Shown: positions 31,674 to 41,402, counted from the first letter of the stretch. The stretch is DNA of 64,000 nt from GCA-2861595 sp035536185 (GCA_035536185.1 DATLOM010000021.1:62001-126000); one strand, 5' to 3'. Numbers and translations are program-made. The notes: a model not told the origin generated them from the letters alone.

Positions 31674-34145
31674 TCAGGCGTCGACGTCGGCCGCCGCATC
31701 CACGGCGAGGATGGGGGCCACCGACGCCACGGCCTGGCCCTCGTCGAGGTTCATCACCCGCACGCCCGTTGCGTCACGCCCCTGGGAGGAGATGTCTCGC
31801 ACCGGTAGGCGGATGGTGACGCCAGCCGACGAGACCAGAACGACGTCGTCGTCGAGCCCGACCATGAAGGCCGCCACGACGTAGCCCCGCCGGGCCGTGA
31901 GGCGGATGCCCCTGACGCCCTGCCCGCCGCGGGTCTGCCGGGAGAACTTGTCCAGCTGGGTGCGCTTCCCGAAGCCGGCATCGGTCACCATGAGGATGGC
32001 CACGTCGTCGCGTGCCAGGTCACAGGAGACCACCTCGTCGCCAGGGCGCATGCGCATGCCCCGAACACCGGCGGCGCCCCGGCCCATCGGACGCACGTCG
32101 TCCTCGGAGAAGCGGATGGTGACGCCGTTGCGGCTCACCATGAACACGTCGTCCTCGCCGGTGGTCTGGATGACCCGCACCAGCTCGTCGCCGTCGTTGA
32201 GGTTGATGGCGATGAAGCCCTCCCGGCGGGACTTGTCGTACTCGCTGAACGGCGTCTTCTTCACCGTGCCGTTCTTGGTGGCGAACAGGAGGTAGCGATC
32301 GGAGGGGTAGTCCCGCGTGGCCACGACGGCCTGAATGCGCTCGTCGGGCTCGAGGGGCAACAGATTGGCCAGGTGGGTGCCACGGGCGGTGCGGTCCTTC
32401 ATGGGGACCTCGTGCGCCTTCAGTCGGTAGACCTTGCCGCGGTTCGAGAAGAACAACAGGAATGCGTGGGCCGTGGTGTGGATGACCTGGGTGACCAGGT
32501 CCTCGTCCTTGAGCCGTGCCCCCTGGATGCCACGACCCCCGCGGGCCTGGGTGCGGAAGGCGGTGGCAGCAACCGTCTTCGCGTAGCCGGCCTTCGTCAT
32601 GGTGACCACCAGATCGACGTCGTCGATGAAGTCCTCGGCCGACTCGGTGCCGGGGTCGTAGGTGATCTCGGCCCTGCGGGGCGTGGCGAACTGGGTGCGG
32701 ATCTCGCCCAGCTCGGTCTTGATGACTCCGCGCAAGCGCTCGGGGTCGGCCAGGATCGCCTCGAGATCGGCGATGATCTCGCGCAGCTTGGCCATCTCTT
32801 CCGTCAGCTCGGATCGCCCCAGCCGGGTGAGGCGGCCGAGGGTCATGTCGAGGATGTGGTTGGCCTGCACCTCGCTGAAGTCGAACGGCGCCGCCATCAG
32901 CCCCTCACGGGCCGCTCCCCTGTCGGCGGAGCCCCGGATCAGGGCGATGACCTGCTCGATCATGTCGAGGGCCTTGAGCAGGCCCTCCACGATGTGGGCC
33001 CGGTCCTTGGCCTTCTTCAGGCGGAACTGTGAGCGCCGGGTGATGACGTCGACCTGATGGTCGACGTAGGCGGAAAGAGCCTGGGCCAGGTTCAGGGTGC
33101 GGGGCACGCCGTCGACCAGGGCCACCATGTTCACGCCGAAGCTGGTCTGCAGCTGGGTGTGCTTGTAGAGGTTGTTGAGCACCACGTTGGCGTTGGCGTC
33201 GCGGCGGAGGCCGATCACCAGCTTGGTGTCCATGCCGGCCGAGAGGTCGTCGAGGCTGCGGATCCCCTCGATCTCCCGGGCGTCGACCAGCTCCTTGATG
33301 CGCACCGAGATGGCGGCGACGCTGCCCTGGTAGGGCAGCTCGCTGACCACGATGGCGGTGCCCGACTTGCCCTCCTGGATCTCGGCCCGCGCCCGCATCT
33401 TCACGCTGCCCCGACCCGTGCGGTAGGCGTCGATGAGCCCGGCCCGGCCCAGGATGTAGCCGCCCGTGGGGAAGTCGGGGCCCTTGACGAAGGCCATGAG
33501 GTCGTCGGGGGTGGCCTCTGGGTTGTCGATCAGGTGCACGGTGGCGTCGATGATCTCGCCCAGGTTGTGGGGCGGGATGTTGGTGGCCATGCCCACGGCA
33601 ATGCCCTGGCTGCCGTTCACCAACAGGTTGGGGAAGCGGGCGGGGAGAACCACCGGCTCTTCGAACTCGTTGGTGTAGTTGGGGGCGAAGTCGACGGTGT
33701 CCTCGTCGATGGCGGCCAGCATGTTCATGGACAGGGCGCCGAGGCGGCACTCGGTGTAGCGCTCGGCCGCCGGGGGGAAGTCGGGCGATCCGTAGTTCCC
33801 GTGGAAGTCGATCAGCGGGTGGCGCAGGCTGAACGGCTGGGCCATGCGCACCAGGGCGTCGTAGATGGCCGAGGGCCCGTGTGGGTGGAACTTGCCCATG
33901 ACCTCACCGGTGACGCGCGCGCACTTCATGTGGGGCCGGTCGGGACGAAGACCCAGGTCGTGCATACCGAACAGGATGCGGCGGTGCACGGGCTTCAGCC
34001 CGTCCCGGGCGTCGGGCAGGGCCCTCTGCACGATGACGGACATGGCGTAATCCAGGAACGACCGCTCCATCTCCGCCTGGATCTCGATGGGTTCGATGGA
34101 GCCCCGGCCGTCGTCGCCGGGGCCTCCGGTCATGGTGTCGGTCAT
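31674..34145 (-). CDS. gyrA: DNA gyrase subunit A
   Basis: 823 aa, full length. Winged-helix/tower region with catalytic tyrosine in AAERYTECRL, followed by six beta-pinwheel repeats with the GyrA box-like QTRGGQG. Cuts and reseals DNA to introduce negative supercoils with GyrB. The quinolone region reads HPHGPSAIYDALVRMAQ: the usual aspartate after HPHG is proline. Nine nt after gyrB. Confidence 0.97.
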   Translation of the reverse strand: MTDTMTGGPGDDGRGSIEPIEIQAEMERSFLDYAMSVIVQRALPDARDGLKPVHRRILFGMHDLGLRPDRPHMKCARVTGEVMGKFHPHGPSAIYDALVRMAQPFSLRHPLIDFHGNYGSPDFPPAAERYTECRLGALSMNMLAAIDEDTVDFAPNYTNEFEEPVVLPARFPNLLVNGSQGIAVGMATNIPPHNLGEIIDATVHLIDNPEATPDDLMAFVKGPDFPTGGYILGRAGLIDAYRTGRGSVKMRARAEIQEGKSGTAIVVSELPYQGSVAAISVRIKELVDAREIEGIRSLDDLSAGMDTKLVIGLRRDANANVVLNNLYKHTQLQTSFGVNMVALVDGVPRTLNLAQALSAYVDHQVDVITRRSQFRLKKAKDRAHIVEGLLKALDMIEQVIALIRGSADRGAAREGLMAAPFDFSEVQANHILDMTLGRLTRLGRSELTEEMAKLREIIADLEAILADPERLRGVIKTELGEIRTQFATPRRAEITYDPGTESAEDFIDDVDLVVTMTKAGYAKTVAATAFRTQARGGRGIQGARLKDEDLVTQVIHTTAHAFLLFFSNRGKVYRLKAHEVPMKDRTARGTHLANLLPLEPDERIQAVVATRDYPSDRYLLFATKNGTVKKTPFSEYDKSRREGFIAINLNDGDELVRVIQTTGEDDVFMVSRNGVTIRFSEDDVRPMGRGAAGVRGMRMRPGDEVVSCDLARDDVAILMVTDAGFGKRTQLDKFSRQTRGGQGVRGIRLTARRGYVVAAFMVGLDDDVVLVSSAGVTIRLPVRDISSQGRDATGVRVMNLDEGQAVASVAPILAVDAAADVDA

Positions 34146-34154
34146 TTGGCCATC

Positions 34155-36104
34155 TCAGATGTCAAGGAACCGGACGTCCTTCGCGTTGGTGACGATGAAG
34201 TGCTTACGAAGCTCGACGTCGTCGCCCATGAGGATGGAGAAGATGTCGTCGGCTATCGCCGCCTGATCGACGGTGACCTGTAGCAGCGTGCGGCGATCGG
34301 CGGCCATGGTGGTGGTGCCCAGCTCGTCGTAGTCCATCTCACCCAGACCCTTCAGCCGGGTGAAGTCGGCCTTGTGGTTGGGGTGTTCCTCCAGGAAGCG
34401 AGCCTTGGCCGCGTCGTGCTTGAGGTACACCTTCTCCTTGCCGACCAGCGTGGAGTACAGCGGCGGCTGGGCCACGAACACGTGGCCGTGCTCCACGAGT
34501 GTCTTCATCTGGCGGAAGAAGAAAGTCAGCAGCAGGGTGCGGATGTGGCTCCCGTCCACATCGGCGTCGGCCAGGAGGATCACTCGCCCGTAGCGGATCT
34601 TCGTCTCGTCGAACTCGTCGCCCACCCCCGCCCCGATGGCCCCGATCAGGGCCTGGATCTCGGTGTTCTTGAGCATCCGGTCGATGCGGGCCCGCTCGAC
34701 GTTGAGGATCTTGCCGCGGATGGGGAGTATGGCCTGGTTCTGGGGGTTGCGGGCCCGGATCGCCGATCCACCGGCCGAGTCGCCCTCCACGATGAACAGC
34801 TCGGCCTGCTTCGGGTCACGGGTGGAGCAGTCGGTGAGCTTGCCGGGCATGCCCGCGCCCTCCAGCGCCGACTTGCGGCGGATGAGGTCACGGGCCTGGC
34901 GGGCGGCGAGCCGGCCCCGGGCGGCCTGCACGCTCTTCTGCACCACCTGGCGGGCCTCGGTGGGGTGCTCCTCGAGCCACTCGGCCAGCTTCTCGTTGGA
35001 GGCCCGCTCCACCAAAGAGCGCATGGAGACGTTGCCCAGCTTCGACTTCGTCTGGCCCTCGAACTGAGGGTCCTGCAGGCGGACGGCGAGGATGGCGGTG
35101 AGGCCCTCGCGAATGTCCTCGCCGAGAAGGTTCTCGTCCTTCTCCTTGACCAGTCCCTTGGTACGCGCGTAGCGGTTGACCACGTTGGTTAGGGCCTTTT
35201 TCAGGCCCTCCTCGTGCATGCCGCCCTCGCCGGTGGCGATGCCGTTGGCGAAGCTGTGGATGCCTTCGTGGAACCCGGTGTTCCACTGGAGGGCGACCTC
35301 CACCTCCTGGGTCTCTTCGGCCTGCTGGAAGTAGGCCACCTTCTTGAACAGCGCCTCCTTGGACGCGTTGAGGTGGCGGACGAAGTCGATGATGCCGCCG
35401 TTGTACTTGTAGGTGACCTCCTGCTCGTGACCAGGCCGCTCGTCCCGGAAGCGGATCTCCAGGCCGCGGTTGAGGAACGCCATCATCTGCAGGCGCTCGA
35501 GCACCGTCTGGGCCCGGAACTCCACCTCTTCGAAGATGGTGGGGTCGGGCCAGAACTCGACGGTGGTGCCGGTGCGCCCCCGAGGTGCGCTACCCACGAC
35601 CTCCAGCGCGCCCTGGGGCTTGCCGCCCTTGGCGAACTCGATGCGGTGGCGCTTGCCGTCACGGTCGACCTCCACCACGAGGCGGCTCGACAGCGCGTTC
35701 ACCACCGAGACGCCTACGCCGTGGAGGCCACCCGACACCTTGTAGCCGGCGCCGCCGAACTTGCCGCCGGCGTGGAGAACGGTGAGGGCGATCTCGACGC
35801 CGGACTTCTTCTTGTACTGGGGGTGGGGATCGACGGGGATGCCACGCCCGTCGTCGGACACGCGACATCCGCCGTCGGCCAGCAGGGTGACGTCGATGCG
35901 GGTGCAATGACCCGCCATGGCCTCGTCGACGGAGTTGTCCACGACCTCCCAGATGAGGTGGTGCAGGCCGCTGGGACCGGTGGACCCGATGTACATCCCG
36001 GGCCGCTTGCGAACGGGATCGAGACCCTCCAGGACCGTGATGTCCTTGGCCCCGTAGGAGGGCGGCTTGGCTTTGGTTCCGTCGTCGTCAGAAGATGCTG
36101 TCAT
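34155..36104 (-). CDS. gyrB: DNA gyrase subunit B
   Basis: 649 aa. GHKL ATPase (VVDNSVDEAMAG, DDGRGIPVD, GGLHGVGVSVVNALS), transducer domain with the QTKSKLGN loop, and Toprim domain with EGDSAGGSA and DADVDGSHIRTLLLTFFFR. Supplies ATP hydrolysis to gyrase. Cotranscribed with gyrA. Confidence 0.97.
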   Translation of the reverse strand: MTASSDDDGTKAKPPSYGAKDITVLEGLDPVRKRPGMYIGSTGPSGLHHLIWEVVDNSVDEAMAGHCTRIDVTLLADGGCRVSDDGRGIPVDPHPQYKKKSGVEIALTVLHAGGKFGGAGYKVSGGLHGVGVSVVNALSSRLVVEVDRDGKRHRIEFAKGGKPQGALEVVGSAPRGRTGTTVEFWPDPTIFEEVEFRAQTVLERLQMMAFLNRGLEIRFRDERPGHEQEVTYKYNGGIIDFVRHLNASKEALFKKVAYFQQAEETQEVEVALQWNTGFHEGIHSFANGIATGEGGMHEEGLKKALTNVVNRYARTKGLVKEKDENLLGEDIREGLTAILAVRLQDPQFEGQTKSKLGNVSMRSLVERASNEKLAEWLEEHPTEARQVVQKSVQAARGRLAARQARDLIRRKSALEGAGMPGKLTDCSTRDPKQAELFIVEGDSAGGSAIRARNPQNQAILPIRGKILNVERARIDRMLKNTEIQALIGAIGAGVGDEFDETKIRYGRVILLADADVDGSHIRTLLLTFFFRQMKTLVEHGHVFVAQPPLYSTLVGKEKVYLKHDAAKARFLEEHPNHKADFTRLKGLGEMDYDELGTTTMAADRRTLLQVTVDQAAIADDIFSILMGDDVELRKHFIVTNAKDVRFLDI

Positions 36105-36190
36105 CGCTCCGGGCGCGACCTTTCAGACTCAGTTGGATTGAGGCGATTCGGACGGAAAAGTGCTGCTCAACGGCCCGAATTGCGATTGAG

Positions 36191-36574
36191 TCAGTCTACC
36201 ACCGGGGTGTGACTCGGACGCTGATCCCGGGGCCTGACGCGCACTTCGATCCGTTCGGCCATACCGGGGCCGGCGACGTCGTTCACCCGCTGCACGAGCT
36301 GGCTGGAAAGGGCCCTCAGCGAGGTGGCCCATCCCGGCCCGTCGACGGCCACGACCAGGGCCCCTCGGGTGACCGAAAGGGGCCAGCTGTGGGATGCCGC
36401 CACCGGCCCGGCGATCTCTTCCCACCTGTTGAACAACGTCGCCAGCGCGGCCGCGCCAGGCACGCCCATCGACCGGGTGATGCCGTCGAGGGACTCGCTC
36501 AGGCGTCGAGGGGCCCGCTCCTCCTCGGGCAGCGGCCGCCACCCCGACCGGCGCGGCCCAGAACGGCGGCTCAC
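36191..36574 (-). CDS. DciA-like helicase loader (DUF721)
   Basis: 127 aa. DUF721 core with LFNRWEEIAGPVAASHSWPL and LVVAVDGPGWATSLR, in the recF-X-gyrB position where actinobacteria carry DciA. DciA recruits the replicative helicase DnaB to the origin. GTG start overlaps the recF stop. Confidence 0.85.
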   Translation of the reverse strand: MSRRSGPRRSGWRPLPEEERAPRRLSESLDGITRSMGVPGAAALATLFNRWEEIAGPVAASHSWPLSVTRGALVVAVDGPGWATSLRALSSQLVQRVNDVAGPGMAERIEVRVRPRDQRPSHTPVVD

Positions 36575-37644
36575 AGGATCCGGCCGTCGTGAACGCGCAC
36601 CCGAAGCTCGGGCTCCACTCCGGGGGGCAGGTCTCCGGTGGTGGTCAGCAAGGCCTGGCCGGCGGGAAGGTGGGCGACGAGAGCCCGCGCCCTGTCCTCG
36701 TCGAGCTCGGAGAACACGTCGTCGAGCAACAGGACCGGTGGTGATCCTCCCGCAGCCTCCCGGACACCATGGCTGGCCAGGCGCAGGGCCAGGGCCAACG
36801 ACCGCTGCTCCCCCTGGGAAGCATGGGTACGGGCCGGCAGGTTCTCGAGTTGCAGGTCAAGCTCGTCGCGCTGTGGCCCGATGGTGTTGGCTCCCCGGCG
36901 CAGGTCCTGCTGGCGGGCATCGGCCAGGGCGTCGGCCAGGGGCCCCTCCCATGAACGCACATAGCGGGCCGAGGTCACCGCCGCGGTGCCGGCCACCTGG
37001 TCGTAGGCCTTGGCCACCTCGGGTTCGAGCCTTGTCACCAGTTCGGCCCGGGCGTCGGCCAGTGCGCCCCCGGCGGAGGCCAGCTTGGCATCCCACACGT
37101 CCAGCGTGCTCTCGATCTCCGGGCTCAGCCGGCCGCCAGCCTGCTTGAGCAGGGCCGCCCGCTGGCGCAGCACCCGGTCCACCTCCGAGCAGAGCCCGTC
37201 GTTGCGGGGGTGGAGCGAGACGAGCGTGTCGTCCAGGTAGCGGCGGCGCTCGCCCGGGCCTCCTTTCACGAGACTCAGGTCGTCGGGGGAGAACACGGTG
37301 ACCTGTATGGCCCCGAGCAGGTCCCGCACCCGCCGCAGCGGTTGGCGGTTCACCTGCACTCGGTCGTGGCCCACTACCCGGATCTCGGTCTCGAGGAGCA
37401 GCGGCCGCCCCCCTCGTGACGCCTCGGCCCTGACCGTGGCCGCCGGAGCACCCCGGCGCACTAGTGCCTCGCGGGGGGCTGCCCGGAAGGACCCGAGGCT
37501 GGCGAGATACCCGATGGCCTCCAGCAGGCTCGTCTTCCCGCTGCCGTTGTCGCCTTCGATCACCGTGAGCCCGCCTGGTGCGATCTGCAGATCCGCCTGC
37601 TCGTAGTTCCGGAAATCGCTGAGCCAGAGGCGGTGGAGCTCCAC
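36571..37644 (-). CDS. recF: DNA replication and repair protein RecF
   Basis: 357 aa from GTG 37644 (MELHRLWLSDFRNY), chosen because homology starts there; the longer frame overlaps dnaN. Walker A EGDNGSGKTSLLEAI, signature ASQGEQRSLALALRLA, Walker B PVLLLDDVFSELDEDR. SMC-like ATPase that loads RecA at gaps. Starts 7 nt after dnaN. Confidence 0.95.
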   Translation of the reverse strand: MELHRLWLSDFRNYEQADLQIAPGGLTVIEGDNGSGKTSLLEAIGYLASLGSFRAAPREALVRRGAPAATVRAEASRGGRPLLLETEIRVVGHDRVQVNRQPLRRVRDLLGAIQVTVFSPDDLSLVKGGPGERRRYLDDTLVSLHPRNDGLCSEVDRVLRQRAALLKQAGGRLSPEIESTLDVWDAKLASAGGALADARAELVTRLEPEVAKAYDQVAGTAAVTSARYVRSWEGPLADALADARQQDLRRGANTIGPQRDELDLQLENLPARTHASQGEQRSLALALRLASHGVREAAGGSPPVLLLDDVFSELDEDRARALVAHLPAGQALLTTTGDLPPGVEPELRVRVHDGRIL

Positions 37645-37651
37645 GAGGGGC

Positions 37652-38764
37652 TTACGACACCCGCACCGGCATGAGCAGGTAGAGGTAGTCGTCGCTGTCG
37701 GTCCCACGGATGACTGCGGGCCGCAACGCATCCTGGGTGTCGAGGATGATCTCGTCGCCGGCGATGGCCTCGGCACCGTCGATGAGGTACCCGGGGTTGA
37801 AGGCCACGCTCATCTCGGCCCCCTCGTAGCGGGCGTCGACCTCCTCGTTGGCCTGCCCCACCTCCGCGCTCACCACCGTGAGCCCGACGGTGTCGGGGCC
37901 CAGCGCCATGCGCACCGGTGTGGTGGCGTCCCGCACCAGCAGCTTCACCCGGCGCACGGCCTCCAGCAGCTGGGCCTTGCCCACCACCAGGCGGTTCGGG
38001 TACGTGGACGGGATCAGCTGGCGGTAGTTCGGGAACTCGCCCTCGATCAGCCTCGTGGTCACCCTCACGTCACCGACCTCGAAGTTGGCATCGTGCTCGC
38101 CGAGGCGGAGCGTGACCTTCTCGGCTCCGGAAAGGACACGCTGCAGCTCCGACAGGGCTTTCGAGGGAACCAGCACCTTCTGGCCCTCCCGGAGCACGCT
38201 CGTGCCCGGCAGATCTCGCACGGCAAGGCGGTACGAGTCGGTGGCCACCAGCCGCAGGCCCTTCTCCTCGGCCGCCATCAGGACGCCGGTGAGGATCGGC
38301 CGGGCGTCGTCGGACGAAGCGGCCCGGACCACCTGGCGCAGGGCGTCGGCCAGCTCGCCGGCGTCGAGAGTCACCGCGTCACCGAGCCCGGTGTCCCCGC
38401 TGGCGGCAGGGACCCTGGGAAAGTCGGCGGCGGGCAGCATCCGCACGCTGAACTGAGAACGGCCCGAGGTGATCGAGACGTCGTCGTCGCCGGCTTCCAC
38501 GTTGACTCCACCCGGCGGGAGCGAGCGGACGATGTCGGTGACGAGGCGGGCGGGGACCACCGAGATCCCGTCGCCCGAGCCCGCCACAGCCATGGTGACC
38601 TGGATCGTGAGGTCCAGGTCGGACCCGGCGACGTGTAGCTGCTCGCCGTTGACCTCCAGGCGCACGCCCGACAGCACAGGAAGAGCTCCACCCCTGCTGG
38701 TGACGGCACGGCCGGCAACGCTGAGGGCTTCGACGAGGGAATCGCGTTCGCTTCGGAATCTCAT
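37652..38764 (-). CDS. dnaN: DNA polymerase III beta sliding clamp
   Basis: 370 aa with three clamp folds: recognisable N-terminus MRFRSERDSLVEALSVAGRA, ATDSYRLAVRD in domain 2 and the C-terminal YLLMPVRVS that forms the partner-binding pocket. Dimer ring that tethers polymerases. Confidence 0.97.
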   Translation of the reverse strand: MRFRSERDSLVEALSVAGRAVTSRGGALPVLSGVRLEVNGEQLHVAGSDLDLTIQVTMAVAGSGDGISVVPARLVTDIVRSLPPGGVNVEAGDDDVSITSGRSQFSVRMLPAADFPRVPAASGDTGLGDAVTLDAGELADALRQVVRAASSDDARPILTGVLMAAEEKGLRLVATDSYRLAVRDLPGTSVLREGQKVLVPSKALSELQRVLSGAEKVTLRLGEHDANFEVGDVRVTTRLIEGEFPNYRQLIPSTYPNRLVVGKAQLLEAVRRVKLLVRDATTPVRMALGPDTVGLTVVSAEVGQANEEVDARYEGAEMSVAFNPGYLIDGAEAIAGDEIILDTQDALRPAVIRGTDSDDYLYLLMPVRVS

Positions 38765-38971
38765 GGTTCTCTTTGGTTTGTAGGTTGAGAAAAAAGGAGG
38801 AAGTGTTTGTAAAGGCTGTGGATTGGGGAGAACTCAAGGTTCTTCCAGGTCACGGCATCCGCCGCCGTCCCGCCGCCGTCCCCATCGTTCCACAGGGTTG
38901 TGACGCTTTGGTCGCCACCCGGTGGACGGCGCGAGCGTTGTCCCCGCAAATGACAAAGCGCCGGCACAACC
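38765..38971. other. dnaA-dnaN intergenic region, candidate oriC
   Basis: 207 bp. The half next to dnaN (38765-38820) is AT/purine-rich, unusual for this genome (GAGAAAAAAGG run). Weak DnaA-box-like 9-mers: TGTGGATTG (38817-38825, minus strand), CGTTCCACA (38886-38894), TTGTCCCCG (38938-38946). Location between dnaA and dnaN is the standard actinobacterial oriC position; the boxes are degenerate, so confidence is moderate. Confidence 0.5.
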
Positions 38972-40405
38972 TCATCCCCCGCTGCTGATGCGGGCCATGA
39001 GCTCGTTCACCTGATCGTAGATCTGGCGCTTCTCCTTCATCAGGGTCGAGATCTTCTCGACGGCGTGGATGACCGTGGTGTGGTCGCGACCGCCGAACTC
39101 ACGGGCGATGGCAGGGTAGCTGTAGTCGGTGACGTGCCGGAACACGTACATGCTGATCTGGCGAGCTGTCACCAGCGGGCGCCGCCGGCTGGTGCCACAG
39201 AGGTCCTCGACGGCGAACCCGAACAAGCTGGCGGTTGCGTCGAGGATGACCTTCGGGGTGATCGGGCGAGGCTGGTTGGTGCCGAACAGGTCGAACAACA
39301 CCTCTTCGGCCAGCTCGACGGTCAGGTGCTGGCCGTAGACGCTGGCATGGGCCAGGACCTGGGTGAGCGCCCCCTCGAGCTGGCGGATGTTGTCCTTGAC
39401 GTTGGTGGCGATGTACTCGAGCACGTCGCTGTACCTGCTGGCCGCTTCCTCGCCCGCCTTGCTGCGGAGGATGGCCAGGCGGGTTTCCAGGTCTGGAGGC
39501 TGGACGGTGGCCGTGAGGCCCGACATGAAGCGACTGCGGAGCCGGTCGTCGAGGGTCGTGAACGAGTTGGGTGGACGGTCGGAGGTGATGACGATCTGAC
39601 GGCTGGTCTGGTGCAGCTCGTTGAAGGTGTGGAAGAACTCCTCCTGGAGCCCCTCCTTTCCTTCCATGAACTGCACGTCGTCGACCAGGAGCAGGTGACA
39701 TTCGCGGTAGCGCCTCTTGAACGCCGGCGTGGTGTTGGTGCGGATGGCGTCGACGAACTCGTTGAGGAACGTCTCGCTGGGCACGTAGCGCACCACACGG
39801 CCCCGGAAGTTGTCCCGGACGTAGTTGCCAATGGCGTGCAGCAGGTGTGTCTTTCCCAGGCCCACCCCGCCGTGGATGTACAGCGGGTTGTAGGACTTCC
39901 CCGGGGTCTCGGCCACCGCGAGGGCCGCGGCATGGGCGAAGCGGTTGGAAGGCCCGGTGACGAAGGCATCGAAGGTGTAGTCGCCCTCCACCGCCGCCTG
40001 GTCCGCGGCCCCGGACGATCCGTCGTCCCAGCGGCGCTTGCCCGTCTCTGGCGCCGTCGGCTTCGATTCAGGCCTGGCGGCAACGGCCGGAGCATGAAGG
40101 TGTTGTTGTTCATGGCCGGCATCGGTGTCGACGACGATGCGGATGACCAGCTTCTTGCCGGTGGCATCGGCGAGGACGTCACCCACGAGCGTCAGGTAGC
40201 GGCTCTCGAGCCTCTCCTTGACGAGCGAGCTCGGGACGCTCAGAACGACCTGCTCGTCGTCGGCCCACGATGCGCGGATCCCCTCGAACCACGTCTTCCA
40301 GGTGGCTTCGTTGACCTGGTCGCGGAGGGCCTCGGCGCACAGCATCCACAGCCGCTCCGCGTTCTCCACCGGTGCCGTTGCCTCCCCCACTCTCCCACTT
40401 TCCAC
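38972..40405 (-). CDS. dnaA: Chromosomal replication initiator DnaA
   Basis: 477 aa from GTG 40405; GTG 40390, GTG 40417 and TTG 40441 are in frame alternatives and I cannot separate them. Domain I (AERLWMLCAEALRDQV), a short linker, AAA+ domain with IHGGVGLGKTHLLHAIGNY and LLLVDDVQFMEGK, sensor motif TSDRPP, and domain IV with the DNA-binding signature FGGRDHTTVIHAVEKI. Opens oriC and represses its own gene through DnaA boxes upstream. Confidence 0.95.
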   Translation of the reverse strand: MESGRVGEATAPVENAERLWMLCAEALRDQVNEATWKTWFEGIRASWADDEQVVLSVPSSLVKERLESRYLTLVGDVLADATGKKLVIRIVVDTDAGHEQQHLHAPAVAARPESKPTAPETGKRRWDDGSSGAADQAAVEGDYTFDAFVTGPSNRFAHAAALAVAETPGKSYNPLYIHGGVGLGKTHLLHAIGNYVRDNFRGRVVRYVPSETFLNEFVDAIRTNTTPAFKRRYRECHLLLVDDVQFMEGKEGLQEEFFHTFNELHQTSRQIVITSDRPPNSFTTLDDRLRSRFMSGLTATVQPPDLETRLAILRSKAGEEAASRYSDVLEYIATNVKDNIRQLEGALTQVLAHASVYGQHLTVELAEEVLFDLFGTNQPRPITPKVILDATASLFGFAVEDLCGTSRRRPLVTARQISMYVFRHVTDYSYPAIAREFGGRDHTTVIHAVEKISTLMKEKRQIYDQVNELMARISSGG

Positions 40406-40430
40406 AATGAGGTCCACAACCTGTGGACGA
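40398..40430. promoter_or_regulatory. Cluster of DnaA-box-like 9-mers at the dnaA 5' end
   Basis: CTTTCCACA (40398-40406), AGGTCCACA (40410-40418) and, on the minus strand, TCGTCCACA (40430-40422). The third differs from the actinobacterial box TTGTCCACA at one base, the others at two. Three in 33 bp suggests autoregulation or part of the origin. Confidence 0.5.
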
Positions 40431-40714
40431 CGAGAGCCCAAAGGGCCTCCCGCCTGTTCTGGTGTGTTGTCACGCTGGCGATCGGGGAAGCGATACCACT
40501 AGCGGAGTATGCCGATTTCTACGTTGGCTCCCGTTGGGGCGAAGGTAGCACCGGCTTCGTCCGGCCTGCGAGGCCCAGAGGAGAATTGTCCGATGACCAG
40601 CAGGAACGGGTGGGGACGTGGGCCGGTTGCCGCTCGAAGTCCCCGAGACCTACCCTGGAGAGGCCCCGGGGTCCACGAGGGCCGCACCCGCCCCACCCGT
40701 GCCAGGAGTTGCCC
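40431..40714. other. dnaA-rpmH divergent intergenic region
   Basis: No gene. Holds the divergent promoters of dnaA and rpmH. TTGTCA (40467-40472) with GATACC 19 nt later is a possible but poorly spaced promoter for rpmH. An AGGAG at 40704-40708 is the rpmH ribosome-binding site. Confidence 0.4.
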
Positions 40715-40849
40715 GTGAAGCGAACCTTTCAGCCAAACACCCGTAAGCGGGCCAAGAACCATGGCTTCCGCCACCGCATGTCGACTCGCGCCGGCCGGGC
40801 GATCATCAAGGCCAGGCGCCAGAAGGGCCGGCACCGGCTGTCCGCTTGA
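40715..40849 (+). CDS. rpmH: 50S ribosomal protein L34
   Basis: 44 aa, GTG start with AGGAG 6 nt upstream. MKRTFQPNTRKRAKNHGFR and RKARRQKGRHRLSA-type ending are diagnostic. Small basic large-subunit protein. Its stop overlaps the rnpA TTG by TTGA. Confidence 0.96.
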   Translation: MKRTFQPNTRKRAKNHGFRHRMSTRAGRAIIKARRQKGRHRLSA

Positions 40850-41178
40850 CCGAGCCGGTGCGAGGCAAAGCTGCCTTCGCCGCCCTCCGCCGGTCCCGCC
40901 GACGAGTACGGAAGGGCCCGCTCACGCTAACGTTCGTTCCCGGCGCCCCCGACGACCCTGCCCGCGTGGCCTACGCCATCGGCCGGACCGTGGGTGGAGC
41001 CGTTGTCCGCAACCAGCTCCGTCGCCGGCTGCGGGTCATCGTGTCTGAGCTCGGTCCGCTGCTCCAGCCGGGTGCGTACCTCATAGGGGCTGCTCCGGGA
41101 GCAGCGTCAATGTCTTTTGGAGAACTGAGAACCGCTGTGGCCGAAGCCCTCGAAGATCTGGTCGGAACCCCATCATGA
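40846..41178 (+). CDS. rnpA: Ribonuclease P protein component
   Basis: 110 aa, TTG start overlapping rpmH. The family motif appears as AIGRTVGGAVVRNQLRRRLR. Cofactor of the RNase P RNA, which trims tRNA 5' ends. Overlaps yidD by ATGA. Confidence 0.93.
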   Translation: MTEPVRGKAAFAALRRSRRRVRKGPLTLTFVPGAPDDPARVAYAIGRTVGGAVVRNQLRRRLRVIVSELGPLLQPGAYLIGAAPGAASMSFGELRTAVAEALEDLVGTPS

Positions 41179-41402
41179 GCCGAACCTGTCGGGCCCTGTG
41201 TGCGGCCATCCGCCTCTACCAGGCGGCACGCCAGGGTCGTATCTCCCCCTGCCGCTACCTGCCCTCGTGCTCGGCCTACGGCCTCGAGGCGTTGCAGCTC
41301 CACGGCACCCGACGAGGGACCTGGATGGCGGTGCGCCGGATCGGGCGCTGCCATCCCTGGGGCGGCTTCGGTGCCGACCCCGTACCGGAACGGGCCACCT
41401 GA
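41175..41402 (+). CDS. yidD: Membrane insertion efficiency factor YidD
   Basis: 75 aa. IRLYQAARQGRISPCRYLPS then CSAYGLEALQLHG and CHPWGGFGADPVP match the YidD (DUF37) signature with its three conserved cysteines. Assists YidC. Its stop shares one base with the yidC ATG (TGATG). Confidence 0.95.
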   Translation: MSRTCRALCAAIRLYQAARQGRISPCRYLPSCSAYGLEALQLHGTRRGTWMAVRRIGRCHPWGGFGADPVPERAT

